This document shows, piece after piece, positions 15,001 through 24,303 of a stretch of DNA of 64,000 bases. Positions within the stretch are counted from its first letter, which is position 1; each line of letters opens with the position of its first letter. The stretch is from positions 17,573,674 to 17,637,673 of the forward strand of contig JAVTVX010000002.1 of NCBI GenBank assembly GCA_033439265.1, in the 5' to 3' direction. The position numbers and the translations under genes are program-made. The notes beneath the pieces were generated by a model. The model worked only from the letters and a program-made list of their open reading frames with translations, did not search any database and was not told the origin of the DNA. This DNA comes from Dillenia suffruticosa. Lineage: Eukaryota > Streptophyta > Magnoliopsida > Dilleniales > Dilleniaceae.

Positions 15001-17870
15001 TCTAGTAGTATCTTTTTCTATTTTATCATAGGATAGGCTCTCAAAAAAGACCCTTCTTACTTCCTCCTCTCTCTTCTTATGAAGAAATAAAAAGAAAAAC
15101 ATTAATAACAATGATGCCCTTTCATTTCTCACAAACTGCTTCAACATATTAACATTGTATACGTTAAAATGCTAGCATGAATATTAGAGCAAAAACAGCT
15201 AACAACTACATTGCTTGCCGAAATTATGTGAACATTAATAATTAATTAATTAAACAGACAAAAAAAAGAGTATAATTGCTAATCTTGAATAGGTTCAAAA
15301 ACACTTCTAGACTTTTTTGAGATTAAAAAAAAAATGATACACAAACAATAGGTGTTTTGGTAAAAGAAAATCTGACAAGTAAACTCGCACTAGAGCCATC
15401 AGTCTTTTGGATTAGAACCCACAGAACACTTAATTGTCTTAGTTGTCTACAAGCTGTTAAAACTTCAACTATGTGGTCAAATTGATAAACCATGTAAGGT
15501 CAAAAGGAAAATAACAAGGGGACAAGAGATAGACCAGCAAACCTTATCAGAAAAATAAATATTTGGAGATCAATGGGAAGGCATCTGACTTGCCATTCCC
15601 GCTCCCCCAAAAATTTGAAAAATCTACTAATGGCCCAGTAATTTGGTTATTTTACATTGCAATTCTCATAATGCATTATAGCCCCTCAAAATCTTGTAAT
15701 TTATTGTTTATAACATATTAAAAAAATGATCTTTTACTTCCCCCCCAGATCTCTTATCCAGGTCTCCCACTGTTGGCAATGCTCATGTCATAATTCAAGT
15801 CATGGACCACTTTTCATGTCCAACATGAACTTCGGAGAATTATAAAAACAATTAGCTTGGGTCAGCCTTGTGCACATAAACCACTTAAATGGAGCAATTT
15901 CTGTAACAAGTTTCTGTTAATGAACATCCTGTGATGGGTAGAAGCCACCTTTACCTTTCCAATTTCCTTCTTGATGTGTTGACTGAAAACAATCAACCGC
16001 ACATTTATCTTCATCCTCTGTCCAGGTTCTCTGAGAACCATTCTCTTTGTGTTGCCTACTATGCTCTGGGATATCCATGCTATCCACACAGAAAAGAGTA
16101 CATCTCATCAAATTTGGGAAAGATACTATCATCAACTAAAAGCATAGCACTAACATATACAAACATTATTAAGGTAAGTAACCTGAAAACTTCCAAGTTG
16201 GTAAAGCAATTGTTGTATTAACAGGAAAACAGGGAATAGAACAACAGCTACCCACACACCAAAAATTAATATTGAGATTCAATCAGAACAAATCATAGTA
16301 GAAAAATAAGCTGTAAGGCTTCAAAATGCAACTTGTTGTTCCATGTTCCATATTTCCTTATCAACATGTTTAACATATCCAACTAGAAAAATTAACAATA
16401 TCTGAATTCACCTAGAAGAACTCCTACTAATCATGTACAACTAGCATAATCCAAATGAGAAAATGTGCCGCAAAGAAATTCATAAAAGATTTAAACGGAT
16501 GGTTACATTTCAATGCAGCAGAAAATGAACATAAGCATAATGGAATCCACATAATTTTAAGAGCACATCAGAACAAGTACATCTAATCAAACGAGATCTG
16601 AAAAAGCTCAACATAAGGTGGATAACCTAATCAAACAGGATTAATACTCAAATTTTTCAATGATAAACCAGTTATCAAATACCCAATAGATTATGGTCTA
16701 ACATACTATCTACAAGTGATTATGGAAATTGGAAAGAAAAAAAAAAAAGCACATCTGATCATTTCTTGGAAGAAATATTTCTTTTTGATAGCAAAAGAAA
16801 TTGTATTAGAGGAAAAAAGAATGTACCAAGAACTCCAAGGATAAGAAATCCTCAGAGAGGAAAAAGATCAAAACAAACACTAATGGGTAATAGCCCTCCA
16901 ATCCCACCTCAATTGTTATTGGAAGAAAATTTGATTTTGTGTTTCCAAAAATTGCATTTGAAAGAATGAAATTGAGAACCAATGTTCAACTTCAAAAACA
17001 AAACCGAAATTGAGCTTCGAAAGATCACACAGAAAAGCAATTTTCCTAATTAGAGAAACAAAATGATTAGACAAACTTCAAAACAATTAAGAAAAGGAAA
17101 ACAAAGCCACAAATCAAATCTTGATGCTCACACACCATGTCTTATTACAAGCTCAACATAAGGTGGATCACCTAAAAATATCCACAATTCCAAAAAACTT
17201 ACGTGTTGCTAAATTATAAAAGAAGATTAACTTGAAAAGGTACAAAATTTTTTATGCAACTCATGTGGCTGACTTTCTATTCCAATAAGTAGGAAGCACC
17301 AGAAATTAAATAAATTTCACAATTCTTTATACAGCTCATGTGACTGCTCTTTCAATGAATTCTAAAAGCGCCCATCATTTATTTTCTATCAAAAAAGAAA
17401 AAAGGTGTCCATCTGTCATAAACTCTAATTGGGACTTTTTAAATTCTTTCAACAACAGAGTTCACAATTTACCTCAAAGTTTGAGTTCCGATAGGAAAAT
17501 CTAGAGGGAAAAAAATTGGGTTCACTGTCTTTAGGGTTTTAACGAATAGAAAAGGAATCGAATAACAGTAACAAAAATTCCTAGCTCTTGCGACAAATCT
17601 TGAATTGAACGACGACTACCTTCCAATCCAACAGAAGAGATCTCAAACTCCACTCTTTACCAACAGAACTTTAGGGCTTCTTATGAGAATACGTAGCCAA
17701 AAAAGAAACCTACCTGAGTACGCTCTGCTTCAGTCGAGCGAGAGAGTTGTCGAGAACGTAGAGAGAGAGGACAAGGACGATGACCGCAGTGAAGAAGATC
17801 AATCAAGCACGAGCGAAGAAGATCCAAGGAAGGAGAGAGAGGGTTGGTTTATTCGTATTTGTATTTTTAA
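51..17870 (-). CDS. PAT1: PAT1-family mRNA decapping/decay factor, 5' part (gene runs off the left edge)
   Basis: Plant PAT1 proteins bind deadenylated mRNA and promote decapping in cytoplasmic P-bodies. Three coding exons read on the minus strand with splice sites and matching phase. Exon 13009-13145 enters with 2 nt of a split codon and contains FDASQYEFFGNEVVEEVELG and an acidic run. Exon 11952-12008 encodes VEVLEPLSDLDDLTSTFSK. Exon 51-120 encodes LNKSVHGPRSTGI then RGSFSRE, ending one nt into the next codon. These blocks follow each other in plant PAT1 N-termini (FDASQY..FFG, EVELGGLE, SLSDIDDLASTFSKLN, GPR..G, SFSRES). A 5' UTR exon lies at 17714 to about 17870. I did not find the short exon with the start codon, which should lie between 13146 and 17713 and end in phase 1. 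The intron between 120 and 11952 is 11.8 kb. The C-terminal bulk lies left of base 1. Donors after the exons at 13009 and 11952 are GTCATT and GTCAGT, so the first is weak. Confidence 0.85.
244..283. repeat. (GAA)n microsatellite
   Basis: About 13 uninterrupted AGA/GAA units lie just inside the PAT1 intron. On the minus strand the tract reads as poly-serine in a short open frame, which I do not regard as a gene. Confidence 0.95.
667..2035 (-). mobile_element. RTE-clade LINE, 5'-truncated reverse transcriptase and 3' tail
   Basis: Minus-strand reading gives a plant RTE-type reverse transcriptase in pieces. Upstream (about 1900) is a block resembling LEKVYDRVPR..LWWALMKKG. Next comes the catalytic box FVDDIVLTDE with LELWRITLESRGFRLSRSKTEY (1377-1613, here F-V-D-D for the usual F-A-D-D). 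After that is a segment like GKFYRTAIRPALLY near 1240-1290. The 3' end at 667-720 has the RTE signature (AACAAC-type repeats next to a block like AACTTAATTCCAATAATTTG), followed by AATA-rich runs at 740-830. Frames are broken several times and there is no endonuclease domain, so it is a dead 5'-truncated copy within the PAT1 intron. Confidence 0.8.
2036..5300. other. PAT1 intron sequence without a recognised gene
   Basis: AT-rich unique-looking DNA. It has a C13 run near 2835, short A/AAAG tracts (3300-3330), and at 2640-2800 a stretch resembling a minus-strand LINE 3' tail (an antisense AAACTGTATTA-type block). I see no coding homology on either strand. Confidence 0.5.
5310..9205 (-). mobile_element. 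L1-type LINE, ORF2 relic (endonuclease, RT, zf-RVT)
   Basis: Minus strand. ORF2 appears to start at 9201 with MACRIISWNCWGVGN, the AP-endonuclease opening, then LQETK. A GDFN endonuclease motif lies near 8760. RT blocks follow: CLVGCIYKVIAQVLTNRLKG, SQNAFVSGRQILDGV, LDIEKVYDHVGWDFLL (7015-7425), then GDPLLLLLFIFVMEVL (about 6960-7020), then the polymerase box LVDDTLNFCG (about 6850) and KINLGKSK. The C-terminal zf-RVT domain is near 5600-5850 (APLRVSFFWWELVWE, then CKFEAESVHHLQLHC). Domain order is that of plant L1 elements, but the reading frame shifts and stops many times. No ORF1 was recognised upstream. A solo LTR splits the RT region at 7425-7724. The 3' tail is near 5310-5400. Confidence 0.88.
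7425..7724. mobile_element. Solo LTR (300 bp) inserted in the L1 LINE
   Basis: The element begins TGTTAGG and ends CCTAACA, giving TG...CA termini with a 7-bp terminal inverted repeat. The 5-bp direct repeat CAACA flanks it at 7420-7424 and 7725-7729. L1 reverse-transcriptase sequence continues on both sides, so the insertion is younger than the LINE. No internal retrotransposon sequence remains, as expected after LTR-LTR recombination. The termini suit a Ty1-copia LTR, but family assignment is tentative. Confidence 0.82.
9372..10995. mobile_element. Non-autonomous MULE-like element with long inverted ends
   Basis: The left arm (9372 to about 9480) and the reverse complement of the right arm (about 10855-10995) align. 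Both carry a CTAAACTTTGA-like block, TTTCAATTAAGTC-like blocks, then a GTATCAATTACCTCC-like block. The arms are imperfect (about three quarters identical by eye). I see no transposase inside. The interior is gene-like, including a 62-codon frame at 9627 that ends at a good donor. No target-site duplication was found, so MULE rather than another foldback class is an inference. Confidence 0.55.
9627..9814 (+). pseudogene. Possible captured first exon with a transit-peptide-like N-terminus
   Basis: An ATG opens a frame starting MKQPSATTLLLQFSLSSYSK, rich in Ser, Thr, Pro and basic residues and free of acidic ones, as in plant organelle transit peptides. It ends at a good donor (ACTG|GTAAGA, 9814/9815). 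It lies between the two inverted arms of the MULE-like element, as in Pack-MULEs. I do not recognise the donor gene. It may be chance or a real fragment; nothing shows it is expressed. Confidence 0.35.
13440..14530 (+). mobile_element. LTR-like block, probably a solo LTR or TRIM
   Basis: A GC-richer block in the AT-rich PAT1 intron starts near TGCAACATCCCATTCC (13462), a start typical of plant Ty3-gypsy LTRs. It has a TATA-like CTCTATAAATTAAGAG at about 14169 and a polyadenylation-like AATAAAACGAGG near 14322, the usual U3-R-U5 order on the plus strand. A (GA)n run lies at about 14393-14412. No second copy, primer-binding site or flanking duplication was found, so the ends are approximate. 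Confidence 0.5.
15917..16135 (-). pseudogene. Myb/SANT-like DNA-binding domain fragment
   Basis: The minus-strand frame includes MDIPEHSRQHKENGSQRTWT followed by EDEDKCAVDCFQ and EGNWKGKGGF. This resembles the start of plant Myb/SANT-like (PF12776-type) proteins, where R-x-W-T-x-x-E/D-x-K and a G-N-W-K turn are usual. Many such genes belong to or derive from PIF/Harbinger-class transposons. Only the first helices are present and the frame stops soon after. It lies in the first intron of PAT1 on the same strand, and I see no splice sites that would join it to PAT1. Confidence 0.6.
16766..16990 (-). mobile_element. LINE 3' tail fragment
   Basis: The plus strand reads TTTTTGATAGCAAAAGAAAT then TGTATTAGAGGAAAAAAG, the antisense of the usual plant L1 3' end. 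No coding homology is left. The short open frame across it on the plus strand is not a gene. Confidence 0.4.
17714..17870 (-). promoter_or_regulatory. PAT1 5' UTR exon and transcription start region
   Basis: On the minus strand this CT-rich stretch ends in a strong donor (CAG|GTAGGT at 17716/17713) and contains no ATG, so it fits a non-coding first exon. It is divergent to the YchF gene about 6.4 kb away. The upper boundary is a guess; no clear TATA box is visible, only an AT-rich stretch near 17845-17875. A possible second tiny UTR exon near 17475-17503, with a pyrimidine-rich acceptor and a GTAAAT donor, is weaker. An open frame on the other strand (17605-17874) is probably only the complement of this leader. 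Confidence 0.6.
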
Positions 17871-18786
17871 TTGAGGTAGACTTGAGGGTATGAGGCCCAT
17901 GGGGTTTATCTGGACGGTGTCTGGGGGCCTTCGGATCTTCACCTCCTCCCTTCACCGAAACAAAACATAAAAATAAAAAAATAAAAAAATCATGGACATG
18001 ACGTACTTTTACTGGTGTGAACAGCGGGCGTACTTGATGCGAAGTTAAAACCCCAGACATAGTACTTACATACATACATATAATAAATATATACATATAA
18101 ACACACAAACATATATAGTTAATTTTCTAATGGCAGAGTTAGGGTTGTGAGTAAATTTATTTTGAATAAGTGATGAACTCTATAAAATTTTTAAGATATT
18201 TTAAAGTTTAAAAGTTTTTTACCTTTTTTCAAGAATAAAATATATTAATATTTAAATTAAATAAAGTCAAACAATTTTTAAAATTTTAAAAAATTTATAA
18301 GTTATTAAACCGTTTGTTGCTGATCTATTCGAAAATATATGATAAAATTAAAATAATACAAAAAAGTATTTGGTTAATAAAAAAAAAATATGATACATTA
18401 ATGTCACGTATGTAACTATTTATTGGTGTAGAAAAGGTAAATGCAGGACAATGAAATATTAATAAGGGTATTTAATTAATTCATAGACATGAAAAAAAGT
18501 TTGGAGAAATACTTTTCTAAAAGAGTTTATAAAGTTTAAAAATCTTATTTTTAAAGTTTATAGATTTAAAAAATACCAAACAAATTTCATAAATTTGTAA
18601 GTTCTAAAAAAATACCTTATATCATGTTTTGAAAAGTTTATAAATTTAGTGAAACTTCTTTTTAGTAATAAAATCAAACTGTTTGGACTACGAATACTTG
18701 AAAAGACTAAATCAAAAAATTAATGAGTAAATATGTTTTCAAATTTTTCTAATTATATTATATTTCATATTTTTTTAGTATAACCT

Positions 18787-19265
18787 ATCTCGAGTAAAGA
18801 AACACTTTATTTTCTCAATTCATTAAATTTCTCGATATTATAAATAAAAAAAAAAGAACTAAAATGGAAAACATTAATTTTATGCATAATTTGGAACTCA
18901 ACAACACAGAATTTGTTTATCAAACTCAACCAAACATCCCCTAATATTGTGATCTTTGTCTATGTTCTCATGATATCATGTTTATTTTTGTGCATATTGG
19001 TTGGTAAAGGAACAACCAATGATTCACGAATATTCATTTATGTACCATCAAAATAAAGAAATAGTTTTCTCATACAAGTAATAATTTTGTGTAATTTGGA
19101 ACTCAACTGCATAGACTTGTGTTTACCAAACACAACTACATAACCCTTCATGTTGTCAACGCTCATGGTATGGTGTTCATTTTGAGAAGAAATAGCTAAT
19201 CATTCACAAGTATCTATTGATGCACTCTCAAGACATGAAAATAATTTTCCCATGCCAGATGGTGG
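18787..19265 (+). repeat. Tandem pair of a roughly 200-bp unit, with a third copy 3 kb away
   Basis: Units at about 18874-19065 and 19079-19262 share GTAATTTGGAACTCAAC-like, TTTACCAAAC-like and ATGTTGTCAACG-like blocks in the same order. A partial third copy at about 21893-22060 also carries the upstream block around AGTAAAG.AACA.CTTATTTT seen at 18790-18835. The copies are diverged and no open frame spans them. They may be pieces of an unclassified transposon. Confidence 0.6.
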
Positions 19266-19713
19266 TAAGTGAGCATATTTTTCTTAGTCGTTGATAACTA
19301 TTATGTCTTAGGTGTTGATTATCCTTCCTAACTTTCTCGGCCCTTTAAGCCCATATCTTAATGAACAAAACCATCTCAGTGGATGTCATGTTTTTCATGA
19401 AAATTTGAAAATATAGTATAAATTTGCTTATTATAAAAGCATTCATCGTTACGGAAAATGTGATCGAAATTTATTTAAGTGTTTTGAAAACTTTTTAAAT
19501 ATTTTAAATGGTTTTCGATAGAAATAGATGACATAGAAGAATTCACATTAATTAAATCAATATATTTTAAATATTTACTTATTGATTTATTTATCTATTT
19601 TCCTTTTTCCTTTTTATTTTTCTTCTTATTTTCTTTTTCTTTTTATTTATATATATATTATTTTATTTATTTATTTATTCTTTCTTTTCTCTATTTTTTT
19701 CAAGTTTATCTCT

Positions 19714-19770
19714 CAAATGGCTGAATCCAAATATTGGGATTAAAGTTTAGTTTGTTATTATTGTTGTTGT
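19714..19770 (+). mobile_element. RTE LINE 3' end fragment
   Basis: Carries AATATTGGGATTAAAGTTTA followed by GTTTGTTATTATTGTTGTTG, the same 3' signature as the RTE copy near 667 but in the opposite orientation. It is only a tail, with no coding part. Confidence 0.6.
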
Positions 19771-22212
19771 TTTGAAGGCTTTTTAGCATTTTGATGATTA
19801 TTCAACGATGTTAACAACACCAACAAAAATTAGTTCCAATTGTTGGTTTTATGTTGGATGATTTTTATACGAATGAAAGATAAAAGTAATAGTGAAAGAT
19901 TATAAATCCTTGACGAGAATGGCAGTGATGCGCCAAAAGACCTTCGAATATATATGTCTTATCAATAACAAATGAATTTGGTAAAAATGACATACGCATA
20001 GCCATTGTGTTGTGAGAAAAAAGATTGGTGCTTATTTTGTAATGATCATTATTACGGAATGCTTAAATGTTATATCATAATCTGACAAATTATTTACTTT
20101 GTGGTGTTTTGTAATAGTTTTTGCGACTGTGTTTATAATCTAAAAAAGGACTAGAGACAAGTATGACCATCTTCTTCTCTACTAAAAATCCCAAAAGCTT
20201 TTGAATAGTAAAAACCATGCTACATGCATCTATACAGCCAGGTACAAAATACTAAGTTTGATGACATAAAATACAATTTTATTATATACAATTCTACATG
20301 AAGCTAATGGTGATTTGGTTTCGCAGGGAAATGGCCTCTCAAGGAAGGAGGCATGGAATGTAATTGATCACCTAATTTTTTTGCAATAATAATTATTATA
20401 TATTAAAGGTGGAATACTATAAGCATAAGCCGAGAAAACAAATGCATGAAATCTATATACAGTTTACCTCTCAAATGCAACAAATGAATTTAGTTAGGGA
20501 AGCCATTGCACATCAGTTATAAAAATAACTATATTTATAGTAATTAATATTCAACCAGAGTTTGATTAGGGAAGTCATGTAGATCAACACATTGTTTTGT
20601 AAGAAAAGGGGTTTGAATTTATTTTGTAATATATTGTTTTGCAAGAAACGTAATCTGTTTTTGTTTTGTAAGATTTCTTGGTATATAATTTCTAAATGAT
20701 ATAGAGCAACAAGAAAAATTAAAAACTTTTTTCTTTCGTAATAGTTTTTTAGATCATAGAAAAATTATATTTTCCTTTTCTAAAAGTCTCCAAAATCTTT
20801 TTATTTGTGAGAACCATATTATGAAATTAAAAAGTTAAATAACAATAGCAAATTTGATAAAAACATAATATAATTTTATAAGGTATAATACAAAAGAAAA
20901 TTATTTTCGTCCAAAAGTAAAGAATAACTTGAGCAATATGTTTATCTTGTTTTGTCATTTTTAAACAGAAAACAATTTAATGCAATTTTGAATTTTTTGA
21001 CTTGAAAAAAGTGTTTTAAAATTTTGAGAATGAGCAAGTTTTTTCAAATTTTTTAGTGATAAAAAAAATGAAAATTAGAGATGGAGTAGAAAATTAGATT
21101 TTGAAAATGAAAAACATTTTTCTGTTACTAAATGGTACCTCTCTTTCTCTTGCTTATTATAGTTTTTAATACTAGATGTCGATTTGATAGTTATGTAGTT
21201 AAATTTCTTCTCTATAACTCAAACACCTTCATCAACCGTTCATTTCTATAATAATTATTCAAACCACGGATTGGACCAAAAAAATTATTAAATAGGATTT
21301 GGTAATAATTATTAAAAAATAATTAATTTGAAAAATGTCATATAGGAGGTCCTTGCTTTGTGGCCTCTTTGCTCTCTAAAACAATCCCCTAAAATTTCAC
21401 AAAAAATATTTTATTTACATCTTAAATGGAGTCTAGACTTCCGTCTCCTATATGAGCAGTTGTGTTTGTTTTTCTCTTTCATTTAACATGACTTCTATTC
21501 CTTTTTGGATGGATAGCTACATTTGAACTTGAAATGTGAATATTGGACAAATGGAGAGATATGGAAGAGTTTAAATCGGAAAGAGTGAGAAAGCAATTGA
21601 TGCAGTTAATTTGCTAAATCAACAAAAATCGTACAAAGGGAAAGGGTATTACTTTATAAATTTTAAGATAAAGGTATGAAATTTGATGTGAATGTATTAA
21701 GATATTTCTCCAATAATCTTTTAAGACTCTTTTTATGATTGAGACGGGCACGAGAAAAGCAAGTAGTTTCCTACCATCCTTCTTCTTTTTCTCTCACTCT
21801 ATATATGTGTACGTGAGAGATTTTAGATTTTATTATGTGTCACGTGTTTTTAATATAAAATTCTTATTGTAGAATTAGTGGATCTCATAACTCGCCTCTA
21901 GTAAAGTAACATCTTATTTTTTCAACTCATTAAATTTCTTTACATTTGAAAGTAAAAAATAGATAATAAAATAAAAAATAATATTTTTTTGTAACTTGGA
22001 AATCAACTTCACGCCACTTTGTTTATTAAACTCAAGTACATTGCTCCTGATGTTGTCGCGTCCGGTGGTGGTAATTTTATATAATCGATTTAATTATAGT
22101 TATTTATTGGAGTTATTTTATTTGTGCGATACTTTTGTCACGCCAAAAAAAAAAAACAAAAAGGGGAGGAAATTTTAAGAGCTGGGTTGGTACGTTATTT
22201 AATACTCTGGAA

Positions 22213-23020
22213 GAGCTTTGTACCGAAATAACCTAAAAAAATTTTTAAAATGACATGTAAATAAAATAAATTTAAAAAATAACCCACATTTGTTTTGTGT
22301 TAAACCCGCAACAGGGCCAGACCACATGGCAATATCGGAATGGCTGAAGGCTTGTCGCGTCTCGAAGACGCGACATTCCCCGTCCCCAGCCACGGCCCCT
22401 TCCTCCGCCACCCGTGGCTCTCTCTCCCTCTCCCCCGACGCTGCTTCTCTCTCCCTCCCTCCTCCGCCTGCGACTCTCTCTATCCCTCTTGGCCCGTGAC
22501 TCTGCTCCTCTCTCCCTCTCTCCCTCTCTCCCTCCCCTTGCCGCTCTCTCTCTCTCCCCCTCCCTCTCCCATGGTTGTCTCTCTCTATCCCCCTGTGACA
22601 CTCCTCTAAGAGAGAGAGTGTGACACTCCTCTAAGAGAGAGAGAGACAGCTGTGGAGGAGGGAGGGAGAGAGGAACAGAGTCGTGGGTGGGGCAGGGAGA
22701 AAAACAGCCGCAGGCGGGGGAGGGAGGGAGAGAGAAGCAGAGCCGAGGGGAGAGGGAGAGAGAAGTAGAGCCGGGGGGAGAGGGAGAGAGAGAGCCACGG
22801 GCGGCGGGGGAGAGAGAGAGCCGCAGGTGGCAGAGGGAGGGACCGCGGCTGGGAAGGGGGAATGTCACGTCTTCAAGACGCGACATACTTGCAGCTATTC
22901 CGGTGCCGCCACGTGGCTATATCGCGAATTCAACAAGCGATAAATGTGAGTTATTTCCTGAATTTGTTTTCTCTACATGTCATTTAATTTTTTTAAAGGT
23001 TTATTTCAGTACAAAACTCG
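22213..23020. mobile_element. Foldback element A with long inverted arms
   Basis: The arms begin GAGCTTTGTACCGAAATAAC on the left and GAGTTTTGTACTGAAATAAA on the right (reverse complement). They stay alignable for about 400 bp each, passing through TGACATGTA, then a CGCGTCTCGAAGACGCGACA palindrome, then CT-rich (left) and GA-rich (right) tracts that meet near 22617. The whole element is therefore one large imperfect hairpin. The long open frames in the CT/GA tracts on both strands come from low complexity and are not genes. I see no transposase and no target-site duplication. Confidence 0.8.
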
Positions 23021-24125
23021 AGTTTTGTACGAAAATAATATTAATTTTGAAAGCAACACTATTTAAAAAATATTTACAAAACTAACCCACCTATATCGTA
23101 ATTTCAAGTTATGACATGATCATTAATGCCATATCGTGAGTTTAACTCATGCCCGAGAATGTCGCAGGACCTCTACTACGTTCGGTGAGTTTTCAGATTT
23201 CTACACGCTTGTGTTTGATGACTTCTTTCAGGTTTTCACTCCGGAGGCTTCTCAGAGGAGAGTTCGTCCCGATAGGTTTATGGATGAGGGACTGACACAG
23301 GGTGTGAGAGATGATGCACAACTGGTGTATCATGTGTTCCCGCCTGTTTTATCTGATCTCCACCAGCAGGATGCAGACCCCTCCCAAATCATACAAATAG
23401 ATGATATGGGATTAGTATCTCGTGATAGAGTAACTTTAGGTCTTAAACAGTATACTAGAAGAAGACGACGACATTGATTTTTTTTTTTTTGTAATTTGTA
23501 AGTTCTATTAAAATTAATAAAATTAATTTTATTTTTTTATTATGTTCATTGTACTTTATTTAGTATTTTTTGATTTTTTGGATTTGTTGCGGATCAATTA
23601 TGATATTTGGACAGTATTGTATATGAAATCTGGTTATGATGTCGAAAAATGGTTGATATGACCACTATTGGAGTTTGTGGTGTTTGTGTTGTATTTTAGT
23701 ATTTGTGTTGTGATGTAAATTTAAATAACATAATGGTTGATTTTGTCACTATCTGAATTTGTGGTATTTGTGTTGTGTTGTAGTGTTTATTTTGTATTGT
23801 AAATTTGGACAGTATATAATATGAAAATTGATGTCGGACAGTAGATAAAAATATGTCGTGAGTTAAACTCACGACATAACATTAATGATCATGTTATGAC
23901 TTGAAGTCATGATATCTCTGTATCATGATTTCAAGTCACGATATATTACGTTTTAAACATATGTCGTGACTATCGTGACTGTCGTGACTCAAGTCACGAC
24001 ATGCATGAACAGTGTATGTCGTGGTTTGAAATCATGATATAGGTGGATTAGTTTTGTAAATATTTTTTAAACGGTATTGTTTTAAAATTTTTTTAATAAA
24101 TTAATGTTGATTCCGTACAAAGCTC
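23019..24125. mobile_element. Foldback element B adjoining A, with palindrome-rich ends
   Basis: The left end (23019 to about 23155) and the reverse complement of the right end (about 23850-24125) match. Both have GAG.TTTGTACG at the tip, then ATATTTACAAAACTAA.CCAC and CTATATC.TGATTTCAA-like blocks. The right end holds several short palindromes of the type GTCGTGACTTGAGTCACGAC. The termini resemble those of element A, and a perfect 22-bp palindrome at 23009-23030 joins the two. It ends 178 bp before the YchF start codon. Confidence 0.75.
23232..23477 (+). CDS. Unrecognised terminal-exon-like frame inside foldback B
   Basis: After a pyrimidine-rich acceptor (TTCTTTCAG|GTTTTC) a frame of 81 codons runs to TGA. 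It opens VFTPEASQRRVRPDRFMDEG, passes GVRDDAQLVYHVFPPVLSDL, and ends with an arginine cluster and histidine. Composition is protein-like rather than repeat-like. An alternative acceptor lies about 37 bp upstream. It sits between the inverted arms, so it may be the last exon of the element's own protein or a captured host exon. I do not recognise the family and no upstream exon is evident. Confidence 0.4.
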   Translation, partial: VFTPEASQRRVRPDRFMDEGLTQGVRDDAQLVYHVFPPVLSDLHQQDADPSQIIQIDDMGLVSRDRVTLGLKQYTRRRRRH

Positions 24126-24303
24126 ACAAAACTCCTCCTTTGAGAGCCCGTCCCTGTCTAGCCGCAATCTCAAAACCCTTGGGATAGGGGGGGGGGGGAC
24201 TCATTGCGCTCCACCAAAGTACAACTCGAGCGTGCCTTCGCTTATATCCTATTGTAGTGGCCTTGGTTTCCCTCTCGTGGGTTGCGCAAAATCACAAGCA
24301 GCG
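24126..24303 (+). promoter_or_regulatory. Short promoter/5' leader of the YchF gene, with a G12 run
   Basis: Only 178 bp separate foldback B from the start codon, so the core promoter is either inside this stretch or supplied by the element. An uninterrupted G run lies at 24187-24198. No clear TATA box is visible. The leader before the ATG is C/T-rich without an upstream ATG; an in-frame GTG at 24232 is not a likely start. Confidence 0.5.

Larger units (their letters stand above)
17875..22212. other. AT-rich intergenic region between PAT1 and the YchF gene
   Basis: No coding sequence recognised on either strand. It holds the PAT1 upstream region, a repeated roughly 200-bp unit (18787-19265 and 21893-22060), an RTE LINE tail near 19714-19770, and two weakly similar stretches about 600 bp apart (20030-20300 and 20620-20900) that look like an old tandem duplication. 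Confidence 0.55.

Noticed and set aside
17605-17874. Plus-strand acidic 89-codon frame near the PAT1 leader
   Set aside because: Its acidic run is the complement of the CT-rich 5' UTR exon, which has a perfect donor on the minus strand.
22272-22886. Minus-strand 204-codon frame, and several plus-strand frames, in the CT/GA block
   Set aside because: They come from low-complexity inverted arms that are open in many frames. Both strands encode similar Ser/Pro/Leu or Arg/Glu/Gly runs, which fits repeats rather than protein.
24232-24303. Upstream in-frame GTG start for the YchF protein
   Set aside because: Nuclear genes rarely start at GTG; the ATG at 24304 is in good context and gives a normal presequence.
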